Assembly (NCBI GenBank): GCA_024220505.1
Contig: JAKZZE010000014.1
Coordinates: 1,275,553-1,339,552, forward strand
Direction: 5' to 3'
Length of the DNA: 64,000 nt
DNA from: Rhizopus arrhizus
Taxonomy: Eukaryota; Mucoromycota; Mucoromycetes; Mucorales; Rhizopodaceae
Position numbers and translations under genes: made by a program. Of this stretch, positions 32,577 through 42,949 are shown in pieces; the stretch's first letter is position 1, and each line of letters opens with the position of its first letter. The notes under the pieces are model-generated. The model saw only the letters and a program-made list of their open reading frames with translations, was not told the origin of the DNA and did not search any database.

Positions 32577-34246
32577 CAGTGGCCAGCAAAACCGTTCGCA
32601 CAAAACGTATTTTTTTCTTTCTGCGCCTTTTGCGACATATTGCTCTTATTAAGCGCTACCTATAATACATATTACTTAAAAGTACAAACTCTTGGCTTTC
32701 TGATGACGTATGATACGTCCCCCTACGCGCACCCTAGCCAGTGCTACGGACAATCAAAACTCAAAGGTACATTCGAACGGTTTTGCGGCCACGTTTTAGG
32801 AGTTGGTCGATTGCGGTAAACGCAGTCACTGCACCCTGCAATCCTTCCAGAACTTTCGCTGCTTACTAATTCATCACTTCGCATTATTTTTCTACTTTTT
32901 TTCTTTTGTCATTCATACATTCTCATTTCGACATCTCGACATCTACCAAGTCATTACCCAACATGCAACCATTGACAGAAGATCGCAAGAACACCATTGA
33001 GCTTTACCTTCGTCAAGGCTTTTCTTATCACAAAATTGCAAAGATAGTCAAAGTATCATCATCTACTGTTCATAAGGTTCGCTTAGAATTAGGTTTGCCT
33101 GCTAGAAATGACAAGGGTGGCAGACCAAAAGCGCTCACTAAACGGGAGCAACAGCATCTTGATCGTGCTGTAACAGCAGATGGACTCGAAAACGCTGTAC
33201 AAGCACAGCAGTCGTTGGAGCAGAACCTGGGCAAGTCAGTTTCTGTAGATACTGTACGTAGGGCATTAAAAGATGCTGGTTTGGTCTCATTCGTCAAGCC
33301 AAAGAAACCTTTAATTAATGAAAGAAATAGAATGAGGAGGCTCCAATGGGCTCGTCAGCACATTGACTGGACAGTAAACGATTGGATGAACGTCATATGG
33401 TCTGACGAAACCAAAGTCAACAGTTTTGGATCCGACGGAAAGTCTTATGCATGGAAAGTGCCAGGTAAACCGTTAAAAAAGCATCAGGTTCGTGAGACAG
33501 TGAAGCATGGAGGAGGTTCTATAATGGTATGGAGCTATATTAGCTGGTATGGCCCAGGCTATATTGTGGATGTGGGCAAGTGCATGGCAAAGGACGTCTA
33601 TTTGGAGGTTTTACAAGATTATTTGATGAAGTCTTTGGCTTGGTATATGGAAGAAAGTGGAAAATCTACCAATCAATTCATCTTTATGCAGGACAATGAC
33701 CCCAAACATACAGCTAAAGTCGTGTCAAAATGGCTAAATGAGCAAGAGTTTCATGTAATGGAATGGCCACCACAATCACCAGACTTAAACCCAATCGAAA
33801 ACATGTGGCAATTACTTAAAAGACGGTTGTTTAGAAACTATGACTGTCCTCCATGTGGTATACATGAGCTATGGGACCGTATAGGACACACTTGGTACCA
33901 AATCACAGCTGAAAAATGTCAAACGTTTATTAAAAGTATGCCAGAGCGATACCGTGCAGTTATTGAGACTGATGGTCTTTATATTGGATATTAAATAAAC
34001 TTATTCTAACACATTTTGATTTCAAAACATACGGCCGCAAAACCGTTCGAATGTACCTTTGAGTTTTGATTGTCCGTAGCATTGGCTAGGGTGCGCGTAG
34101 GGGGACGTATCATACGTCATCAGAAAGCCAAGAGTTTGTACTTTTAAGTAATATGTATTATAGGTAGCGCTTAATAAGAGCAATATGTCGCAAAAGGCGC
34201 AGAAAGAAAACAATACGTTTTGTGCGAACGGTTTTGCTGGCCACTG
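32577..34246 (+). mobile_element. Tc1/mariner element E, inserted in Merlin 2
   Basis: Ends CAGTGGCCAGCAAAACCG and its inverse, TA at 32575-32576 and 34247-34248. The long terminal repeats (~216 bp) carry an inner mirror-image motif at about 32774-32792 and 34031-34050. The inverted blocks match closely, e.g. the tgatgacgtatgatacgtcc region near 32702 and its inverse near 34103-34122. Confidence 0.96.
32963..33994 (+). CDS. Tc1/mariner transposase E (DD34E), intact
   Basis: ATG at 32963 (MQPLTEDRKNTIELYL) chosen over one 57 nt upstream to fit the family length; 343 residues. The HTH region has FSYHKIAKIVKVSSSTVHKV and GGRPKALTKRE. The catalytic part has VIWSDETKVNSFGSDG, KHGGGSIMVWSYI, FMQDNDPKH and SPDLNPIENMW, with 34 residues between the second Asp and the Glu. 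The C-terminus is SMPERYRAVIETDGLYIGY. Open throughout. It is the nearest relative in this window of the truncated transposase in the flanking arms. Confidence 0.95.
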   Translation: MQPLTEDRKNTIELYLRQGFSYHKIAKIVKVSSSTVHKVRLELGLPARNDKGGRPKALTKREQQHLDRAVTADGLENAVQAQQSLEQNLGKSVSVDTVRRALKDAGLVSFVKPKKPLINERNRMRRLQWARQHIDWTVNDWMNVIWSDETKVNSFGSDGKSYAWKVPGKPLKKHQVRETVKHGGGSIMVWSYISWYGPGYIVDVGKCMAKDVYLEVLQDYLMKSLAWYMEESGKSTNQFIFMQDNDPKHTAKVVSKWLNEQEFHVMEWPPQSPDLNPIENMWQLLKRRLFRNYDCPPCGIHELWDRIGHTWYQITAEKCQTFIKSMPERYRAVIETDGLYIGY

Positions 34247-35416
34247 TAGGTACGAAGCAGGACGCAAATTCTTTTGCACCGTCCCTAATCGAACAGCGGC
34301 AACACTCTTGCCCATCATTTATGATAACTGCCAGCGTGGGTCAACCATTAGATCTGATGGATGGAGAGCATATTCCGGTCTGCACCCTAGGGAAGAGCAT
34401 GACGAAAATACTGGCGAGATACTTGACAACACAAGAGCTTACAATGATGGCAACTTCTTTTTGCAAGACATCAGGTTGTTAATCATTCCTTAGACTTTGC
34501 CACAGTAGATCAAGTTCAAGGTAACCAAGGCGAGTATTCTGGCTTGCCAATATCTGGTAGGATTCATACCAACATGATCGAAAGTATGTGGGCTCCTTTG
34601 AAAGCATTTATCAAGCCTCGTAACCGAACCAAAAAGAACTGTTACAAACGCATCTTGGAGTATCTTTGGCGAAGCGAAAATGGAGGTAGTGTAAAACAGT
34701 GCTTTGAACGTATGATTCGTGAGGTGGCAATGGATTCGAATACAGCTCAACAGTCTGCTGAAACTGAAAGCTGGTTTACCCGCGGTGTTGATGGCAATTC
34801 CCCTTCTGTGTCAGCACGAATTGCAGCTAGAGATGCTCGTCGTTTTGAAGCATGGGTAGAACGTCGTCGTGCCCGCGATGCTAGGGAATTGTTAGAAGAA
34901 GAAGCTATACAAGCAAACGATGGCGGGGAGGAGCTAAATGACACGGCAGAAACATCCAGCTTTTTACTTCAATCAGAGCAGGGCAGTCCTTTGGTATCTA
35001 GCAATGGTCAAAACGAAGCCTTACCTACACATAGTAATCGTCTTGGTGGAAGGCCTCGAACTGGAAGCCGTCCTGTTGGTAGACCTAGAGGTGCTAACCG
35101 TGCTGCCCGTACTACCCGTAGAAATTTAGGCAATAGAGCCAGTAACTCATAAACTAGCTATGTTTAAATATAGCTTTAATTAAATATGTACCTTCAGGTT
35201 CTATGTCTTAATTGTATCCCTTTCATGCTTAATAATAAAAATAAAATATCACTATCAAAACGCTAAAAAAATGATTTGCTGTAAACTTACACTCCTTCCA
35301 AGTGAAGTTGATACATACTGATGATAGATCTGTTGTAGTAGTGATGTTTATTAAAATTATGCAAAATCTTAGTCCCTTTGTCTGAGTAAAGGGTGCTGTT
35401 GAGCAGTAACCAATTA

Positions 35417-37055
35417 CAGTAGGTCACAAAACTGCTGCAAGGAATTGCAAAACTCAGGTTTTACAGCTGGTTGTCCATGGGTACAGCACCAAACTATCTC
35501 AAACTTTGACTGTTTGTACCTCAATGGAAAGTGCATTTATTCGTCGATTGTCGGATATGGGCAATGGTTATTGGTGGAATTTGAGATCGCTAAAGGTAGT
35601 ATTATGAACATCCGACATTTTTTACTTGTTCACATATGTTTTAAATGACGAATTTTAATACGACCCAACCGGTTGCTATCATAATTTTTCACATTCTTGA
35701 CATGATTAGAATGATGCCAGTATACAAAAGCGCTTACAATTCCTTTATTTTAAATTTTATATTCCCTTATTTAAATTATTTCTCTTTTTTACCCTATCGT
35801 CAATCGCATGCCTAAACGGCTGTCAGAGGAGAAAGTAAACGATCTCAAACAGGCATTAACCGGATCCACATCAATGTATGATATTGCCAAGGAGACTGGA
35901 TTACATTAATCAACTGTTACTAGATACTCTAGACGGCTGTTTTCAAGTAGGACAGTAAACACAGGTGGTAGACCTACAGTAGTCTCCAAAGCGACGAAGC
36001 GGTTAATCAAAAGAAAAGTCATGGAATGGGTTCTAAAGGCTTCTAAAGAGGTGTACCGGGAGCTGATTGGATTTGGCTATGATATCTCATACCAGTCAGA
36101 AATTAACGTACTGAAATCAATGGAGTTCCATTTTCTGATAGAAAAAAAGAAGCCATTTCAGACAAAAGTGCATACGTAGCATCAGTTAGAATGGGTCAAG
36201 GAGCATCAAGGTTAGGCAATGAGTGACCGACAACAAACAGTGCACTTTAATGAGACCAAGCTCAGCGTATAGGGCTTTGATGATGCTGATCACTATTGGA
36301 AACGGCCAAGTGACCTTCTTCAACATCATGACCTGGATTTTGCAATCAATCACGGAGCTAGCAAAATGATGCCCTGGGGTTGTATAATCTCTGAAGGACC
36401 AGGATATACTTGCTAAATTTACGATGGAAACTTGAACTTGGGTGTTTACCAGCATATTTTGAACACTACGCTTCGTGATACTATGAAGTACTACAATTTC
36501 GACTGGCCCAACATTTAGTTTTAGCATGATAATAACACAAAGCACAAGGCATAATCTACAATAGCCTAGTTATGTAGTCACCAAGAGAGCTATGTTAACT
36601 ATTGGTCAGCTTAGATCCCCGACTTAAATTCAATCGAGCACGTAGGACATCAATTGAAGTTGAAACTCAACTATTACGAACATAGAGCAAAGAACACGAA
36701 TGTGTTTTGGGAACGAGTTGATGAAATATGAAATGACTTCCATAAAGATCTTTGCCAAGGACATATAGATAACATTCCGGAAAGAACTCAAGAGATTATT
36801 AATAGAAAAGTAGGACCAACTAAATATTAATAAATAAGTTCATTCCGTTCAAATTTTCATTTTTTCAAATTTTCAAATTGCGCGCCTCATACTTCCTTCA
36901 ATACTTATCCAATAGGGCATAAACTCTTTCGGATTTTTCAAGACATGTAGAAGATTTACTATGTGGGAACAGAGGCAGTTTGTGCCATTGTAACAGGATG
37001 TGCGCTACAAAAACCAAGAAAAATGGATTCCTTGCAGCAGTTTTGTGACCTACTG
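35417..37055 (+). mobile_element. Tc1/mariner element F, decayed
   Basis: Ends CAGTAGGTCACAAAACTGCT and its inverse, ~29 bp recognisable, TA at 35415-35416 and 37056-37057. The transposase inside carries many stops. No inner motif could be found, probably because of decay. Confidence 0.93.
35808..36830 (+). pseudogene. Tc1/mariner transposase F (DD35E spacing), many nonsense mutations
   Basis: Full-length frame from MPKRLSEEKVNDLKQ to a VGPTKY end but with about a dozen in-frame stops. The body is readable: GGRPTVVSKATKR, HFNETKLSV (first catalytic Asp changed to Asn), NHGASKMMPWGC, HDNNTKHKA and IPDLNSIEHV. Several stops sit where family members have Trp or Gln (TGG to TAG/TGA, CAG to TAG), meaning C-to-T or G-to-A transitions. 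Length and frame are otherwise preserved, so decay is by point mutation. Confidence 0.92.
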
Positions 37056-37057
37056 TA

Positions 37058-38220
37058 AAGTCGACATTGATAGATATAAGGTTTAATGCAAGATTGTAAT
37101 TAAAACAAAACAAGATAAAAGTTAAGTTAAATAAGGCGATGTATGTCGTATTTTCGTTATTACACTTAAATATCGAGTGAGATTGATCAAGATCTCCATG
37201 TTATATAATTTAAAGCTATCTTTATCCAACACTACTGATATATAGCATTCAGTATATATAGTCAACTTTAGTAGCTCATATTTTGTAGCTGTGGTTCCTT
37301 CATTACTAATTTTATAAAGACGTCATCTGTATTTAATGGGCTCTCTTCTCTGTCTTCACTCAATAAAAAAGCTCAAATAACTCATCGATTAACAAATTTC
37401 AATTTTTACTTTATTTTGAACTGTAATCCAGAATACACCAACCCAAACATCACAACAATGATTAATTTCAGGTTAATGTATCCTTTTAGAATATGCTTTG
37501 TATTAATGATGGTTCTTTGTGCTGCTGTCGTAAGGTTAAAAAAATATAAAAAAAACAAAAACAGAACAAAAGCAAAAGAAAAAAAAACAACAACAACAAA
37601 AACAATAACAGTAGAACAGTAACTGGTTGTAGTCAACATTGGTAAATATAAGTCTTGATACAAGATCATAATTAAAATAAAATAAAATATAAACATATTT
37701 AAATAAGACCATGCAATCAATTCCAATTAAACATATTCTAAAAGAATATGTATTGTATCCATGACAGTTCTTTGATAAGAAGAAGTATCAACTAAAATAA
37801 CCAAGTCCAATCCCATGTCAGGAATATTGCTAATCTTTCACATAATTGAAACAACGCGTAAAATAACGTTATTCAAATCAGTGAGGAATTCCCAGAATAA
37901 AAGATAATCTATGACAGACATACAAAAGAACAAATGAAAAGTTTTCATAATCATAATTAGAGATGACACTTGCTAAAGTACCTGAAGATTAGAAGAACGA
38001 TCACAATACAACATATCAAGCCACTCACTCAATAAGATATAAATACCTGACTTCAATTAGAATAATTTATAGTTTAAGTTAAACTGAAATATAAACCAGT
38101 CTCATGCAGGACTTACACTCTTTCCTTATTATTGTTTAATAATTTTTTCATTATATGACAATTGGATATATGTTACCATTGTTATGTAAGATATTATGAA
38201 GGGTAACCTTTAATAGAATT
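37058..38220. other. Non-coding AT-rich stretch between element F and the right arm
   Basis: No gene supported. Contains an A-rich stretch near 37540-37615 and ordinary AT-rich DNA. The piece around 37950-38110 resembles an LTR in composition (gatataaatacctgac), but I found no boundaries. Confidence 0.4.
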
Positions 38221-38298
38221 AGCAGTCAATGCAGAAATATCATCTGAGGTTGTAAGAATATCTTAAGTATAACTAGAAGCAATATTCAGATTGCAGTC

Positions 38299-38875
38299 TG
38301 TTATGTTCTGGTAAAGTAATTCAGGAATAAAAATAAAACCAAAGAATACTTTTTGAGACTGAACTTTATTTAAGACAATCTTAATTGTTAAAAAGAAATC
38401 ATTACAAAGTCTACTATTTATATTCTTCTATCAGTTGGCGGGTAAATGAGTAGTTATGAGCGTAGATCCAATAATTGACATGTTTGATTGAAGAATGATT
38501 ACTGAATCGATTATGAAAATTTTTAATTCGTTGTTTTTATAGATCTTATTGTTCTTTAACTGATCTGGGAGAATTGTCCCGTCTTCATTGAGAGTAAAGA
38601 TATATTTATATGAAATGCCTCCAGTCAGATCAAAGTTGACTAGGTACCTGATCCATTATTATTCATTTACAGAATTGATGAATAGTAAAGGTCATGACAT
38701 ATTTATTGTTCATGTTTACTTTATAGGAAATCTAATAGTGATAGTTTTATAAAAAAAGAAGAAGAATATATTTTATTTGATAAAGATTTAAATTATTATC
38801 TTTTATCAATTTTAATATACTTCTTTTAGTTGTGATTATTCAATGTCCGTTATGATCAGACGCTGTTCTACAACA
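38299..38875. repeat. Solo LTR (577 bp) with 5-bp TSD cagtc
   Basis: Second copy of the family at 5580-6142, TGTTATG...CTACAACA, flanked by cagtc at 38294-38298 and 38876-38880. The uninterrupted inverted copy in the left arm proves it is an insertion made after the arms were duplicated. Confidence 0.95.
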
Positions 38876-39272
38876 CAGTCTACCTGCACAATTTCTTGTC
38901 CATCAGCAAAAGCACTTTTTTCACGCCTTAAGACGGATATCAAGCTGAGTTTCGATGTGATCACTTTGTAAATATCATGATTAAATGCGGAAGCACTGTT
39001 TCTACCTATGGGTAAGCTTGTCATATAGGTAGAACAAGAATTCGGCTTGTAATCCTTCCTAGTAGCATAATGTCCGTCCGACCAGGGGGTTTTTTCGTCT
39101 TTAAAGGCCTGTATCTCCCTGTGTGTTACAGTGAGAGGTCTATAAATACCACCATTGGATTGGAAGAAATTATTCGCGTTCATTGCGGTGTCGGATGCTG
39201 ATGTTGCACAAATATTGGTAGAGTAATCCCTCCGCATCGTTTTTGTGGGATTAGCTCAAAAGAGGTTTTTTC

Positions 39273-39980
39273 GTGTTGCAAGCGCCATATCTACCTGAGT
39301 TTAAACGTGACTGCCTCGAAAGTGACACCATTCGATGCGGAAAAATTATTTGCGTCGATTGCTGTAATTGGTATCTATGTAGGACAAATACCCGGCCCGG
39401 AATCTCCTTGCATCGTATCTTTTCCTTCAGCCATGCTTGGAAACAACCAAATGAGAAGCTTAAAAGAAGGCATGTAAAGCAAACCGTAAAACATGGTGGA
39501 GGCTCACTTATGGTTTGGAGCTGTATTAGCTGGTACGGGGTTGGGTATATTGTCGACGTAGGCAAGAATATGGACAAGAGTATCTATTTATCTGTATTGC
39601 AAGATGATTTGGTGAAGTCTATGACCGACTATTGTAAAGAAAATGGCCTGAGAATGACTGATTTTGAATTTATGCAAGATAACGATCCGAAGCATAAGTC
39701 CAAAATCGTATCTGAATGGCTGTCTAAACAGGATTTTACAACAATGGAGTGGCCTCCACAGTCTCCAGACTTAAATCCAATTGAAAATATGTGGAATACC
39801 TTAAAAAAACGCTTGTTTAAGCAGTACGATTTTCCTCCTATCTCTATGGATGAACTATGGACTCGTACGTTCGAGATTTGGTACGAAATTACCGAAAAAG
39901 AATGTCAAATTTATATTGAAACTATGCCTCAACGATGTATTGACATTATAGAAAATAAGGGACTTTGGATCAACTATTAG
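39273..39980 (+). pseudogene. Tc1/mariner transposase, N-terminally truncated (right arm)
   Basis: Same 235-residue frame as the left-arm copy at 29145-29852, with no amino-acid difference. The true transposase part starts near AWKQPNEKLKRRH; the HTH and first catalytic Asp are missing. The stop is followed by the 213-bp terminal region. Confidence 0.92.
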
Positions 39981-40233
39981 ATCACACTTTTAAATAAAAA
40001 CCTTATTGTAAAACATCGGTCCCAAAATTGTACAAGTGTAGTCGACATTTGTAAACGGTAATAACTCCATCAAAGCTGATTTTATCGCCGACTAAATAAT
40101 ATTAGCAAAACGCCAACAAGCTATACTTTCGAATGATATATAACATGCTGTAGCTTATTTATCGTTTTAGTGTCTATAAATCCTACTGAAGCAAAAAATG
40201 CAAAACACTTGTACAATTTTGTGAGCCACTGTA

Positions 40234-40409
40234 TCTAAGCGGTAGACTAGGCAAATTCAATGGCCAATAGAACCTGATGCTCTGATTGAAATCTTACCAA
40301 ATTTGGCATCAAAGATGATACAAGGTAAAAAAATGCATATCCGGAGTTTCATGCAGATCGGAGCTTAATTGAGGCCAGCGATCTCCGGGACCTATCTTTT
40401 GCTTTAGCC
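40234..40409. repeat. Orphan Merlin-family terminal repeat
   Basis: Matches the right terminal repeat of Merlin 1 (9778-9953), from tctaagcggtagactagg to gctttagcc, with scattered differences. It starts exactly at the TA bordering the composite region's right end. No Merlin sequence borders the left end at 28893, so the rest of this Merlin copy is lost or elsewhere. Confidence 0.92.
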
Positions 40410-42949
40410 AAAATAAAATAATGCTTTAAAATCCATGCAAGTTTATTTCGTATGATGAACGTCATAGGACCAATGGCATTGTAAAATAACAACTTAGTTA
40501 TATAAAAAAGTACTAACATTACCATTATGAAGGTCTAGTCATGGCAAGTCAATTCTAAACTATATTTAACAAATAATAGTAGAATATATTTGACAAAAGA
40601 TAAAACAATAAAAAGAAAAAGAAACAATTCTATTCTTTTTTTACTTTGACGACGAGAAGCAGGACGAGTGGCAGAACGGGTGCTAGACATAATGGTATGC
40701 TTTCCGATCTTTAATGCCTTTTTCTTCATTTCATTAATGTAATCTTCTTTGTTTTATTTTTTTATGCTTTTATGCCTATGTCTATGTTTTAATAACTTCT
40801 TTTTCTACGTTCCTTTTTTTTTTAATTAGCATCAAAACTCCATCCAAAATATATATCTAATCGTCTCTTATGTATTGCTGTATTCACGCAAATCACTCTT
40901 CGACTATAGCCCAAATAAATTCTATGCATATGTTTCTATGCTTAAAGCCTTTTACAAGAAACTGTTTTTATACCTTTTGTAGCTGTAATAAAAAAGAATC
41001 GGTTTAAGAGTTTTTTGAACAAAGCTTCAGGTTTTGTATCTGTTAACAAGTTGCACTGCAAAATGATATGTTATCTGACACCTTCCATTATCTCTACAGT
41101 ATTACGTTGTTGTTAAAGGAATTTATAACCTTATATCCAATATGCTAATCAAAATAAGATTTTTTCATTATGAGTACTGAACTTGTATGCTTTTTTTTTT
41201 CCTACCAAATAAAGACTATTTTCTACTAAATATTTCAAAAAGCATAGGACTAAACAGAATGTAGCTCATATTCTATAAACATACATTAGATACAATGTAT
41301 ATCAACAAACGATCACTATTTACCTTAAAAAAAAGCTAATTCTTGTTAAATGTTTGTAAAAGTATGTTGTTCAAGTTTCTTCTATAAATCATTAGAATCA
41401 AAAGTAAACGGGTTTTTCTTTACCATAACTATTTACTTTTACACTTTCACGGAGCCATGTATTAATCGACTATGGTATAATTATAATTCAGGATAAAAGA
41501 GCAATTTTGATGCAAAAGGGCCAATAACAAGATTAAGGTACAAGATAAATAATAATAGTTTAATTGTTAGCAAGTGTTTAGAATAGTAAAAATAATTATG
41601 AGCCATAAGAATTTCGTAGCAGGATTACATGAAGAAAGAAAAGAAGTACAATCGGAAGTTTCTTGTACTTTTTGAAACACTTGTAAGTTATAACGACGTC
41701 ATCCCAGAGCATTTGCAAACTCGTTTTTTTTTTTTTTTTATTACTATTATTTTTGAAATTCGGTTTATTCTAATTCATGATTACAACAATTATTAGTAGT
41801 CAAACAGATTGAATTCCTTTGGCTTCAATTAAACTGACTATAACAGAGAAAAAGTATAATAACAAAGGTCAACCTACTCAAATCAATATTTTTACCCGAT
41901 GAGGAAGTAATTTATAAACAAATTACTTTATTGTATATGGTCTTAATTCGATAATAGTTTATACAACTCTTTTTTTATATCTATTACGCATATATATTCT
42001 TCAGTTTATTTCTTCCTATTTAATACAAAAAAATAAAGATTCACAACTATGACAAATCACTCTCAGTTCAATTAACATAAACAGTTTGTAATGTAACTCG
42101 ACTGATAAAAGTATAATGAAGCAGTACCACAATTGAATACAAAGAAAAGTTACAGCAATCAAAAAATATCTTGATTAAATTTGCTAAAATAAATAGAACT
42201 AAAGGCACAGGTGCATTACTGACTCTTTGCCATAATGCTTACATGTCTTCTTTTTCACATTTTAAGTTTCCATTAAAAACATATCAGCTAGAGCACAAGA
42301 TGTGGAAGTGGTTTAAGATACGACAATTGACAGAGGCATAAAAAAACGTAAGCTTTTTTCTTTTTTTACATTTTTGGCAGTAATGGAGTTATAAGTTGTC
42401 TCTTTTTTTGTTGTTGCAAATTATCTATTCTAAAAACAACCACAAAATATAGTTCAAGAAAGAAACAAAAAAGAGAGTCGCAGAACGTTTTTTTTTTAAA
42501 AAATAAAAAATTGTACACAATCTACTTTCTTTGTAATTGCTTAAAAAAACTAATGAAAAGGAATCTTTTTTACGACCATTACAATCATAATGCAGAAAAA
42601 TGCAAGTTGTGTAATATCGGTTCGTTACGTCTTTTAACAGCAAAACTCAGGTTTTATATAGTTTAAAAAGTGATTTTGCCAAGTAGATCCAGCCCATTTC
42701 AATATTTACCTGCAAAAAAAAAAAAAAAAAAAAAAAAGTGGAGCAATAAAAATGAATGGAGCATTTTAAAAAAAATGTGGAGAACGACCAAAAAATAAAC
42801 TCAAAAAACACCAGAAGCACTGTAAAAAAATGCTTCAAGGAGTATTCGTATCCTTCAAGAAGCATTCTTTGCGCCGTAGTGTGTATTCATACATATTCGT
42901 TTGTATTTTCCTGGATTTGAATTAGTTGGGGAGAGAAAAGTCAAATGCT
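40410..42949. other. Long AT-rich stretch without recognisable genes
   Basis: Many homopolymer runs, including about 24 A near 42715-42738. No transposon ends, tRNA or convincing coding region found on either strand. Confidence 0.5.

Larger units (their letters stand above)
31744..35152 (+). pseudogene. Merlin (ISXO2-like) transposase 2, spliced, split by Tc1 element E and frameshifted
   Basis: Exon 1 31744-31913 (MPRFNSSASVPSNN, RRGGR, GDRVLEAQIIVS), intron 31914-31992 (GTAAGT...GCAG, 79 nt), exon 2 from 31993 (HLLSVNNAFHRTN, then C-x4-C zinc pattern). The first catalytic block HIQIDESKLGKRKNHRG is present. At 32577 the frame enters Tc1 element E; excising 32577-34246 and one TA rejoins RP to RYEAGRKF in frame. 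SDGWRAY and, after a single-base frameshift near 34468, the MIESMW Glu block follow. The tail is Arg-rich with GGRPRTGSRPVGRPRG, an AT-hook-like motif. Same exon structure as Merlin 1 but quite diverged. Confidence 0.9.
28894..40231. mobile_element. 11.3-kb region bounded by inverted Tc1-type ends (possible composite transposon)
   Basis: Both outer edges are the same terminal repeat CAGTGGCTCACAAAATTGTA, inverted, with TA at 28892-28893 and 40232-40233. The two arms (28894-30322 and 38221-40231) are inverted copies that appear identical apart from a solo LTR in the right arm and minor changes at the inner end. Between them lie Merlin 2, Tc1 element E, Tc1 element F and unassigned AT-rich DNA. 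Any transposase that binds these ends could in principle treat the whole block as one element. That is inference; no empty site is visible. Confidence 0.55.
38221..40231 (+). repeat. Right arm of the inverted duplication
   Basis: Inverse of 28894-30322 with an added solo LTR at 38299-38875. The left arm keeps the empty site gactg (30245-30249). Tandem repeats occupy about 38876-39408. The Tc1 end with inner and outer motifs is at about 40019-40231. Confidence 0.92.

Noticed and set aside
35445..35648. 67-codon frame at the left end of Tc1 F
   Set aside because: Falls in the terminal non-coding region of a dead transposon.
40535..40729. Short minus-strand frame with a Ser/Arg start (MSSTRSATRPASRRQS)
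   Set aside because: Superficially like a Merlin first exon, but no splice donor, second exon or catalytic block follows.
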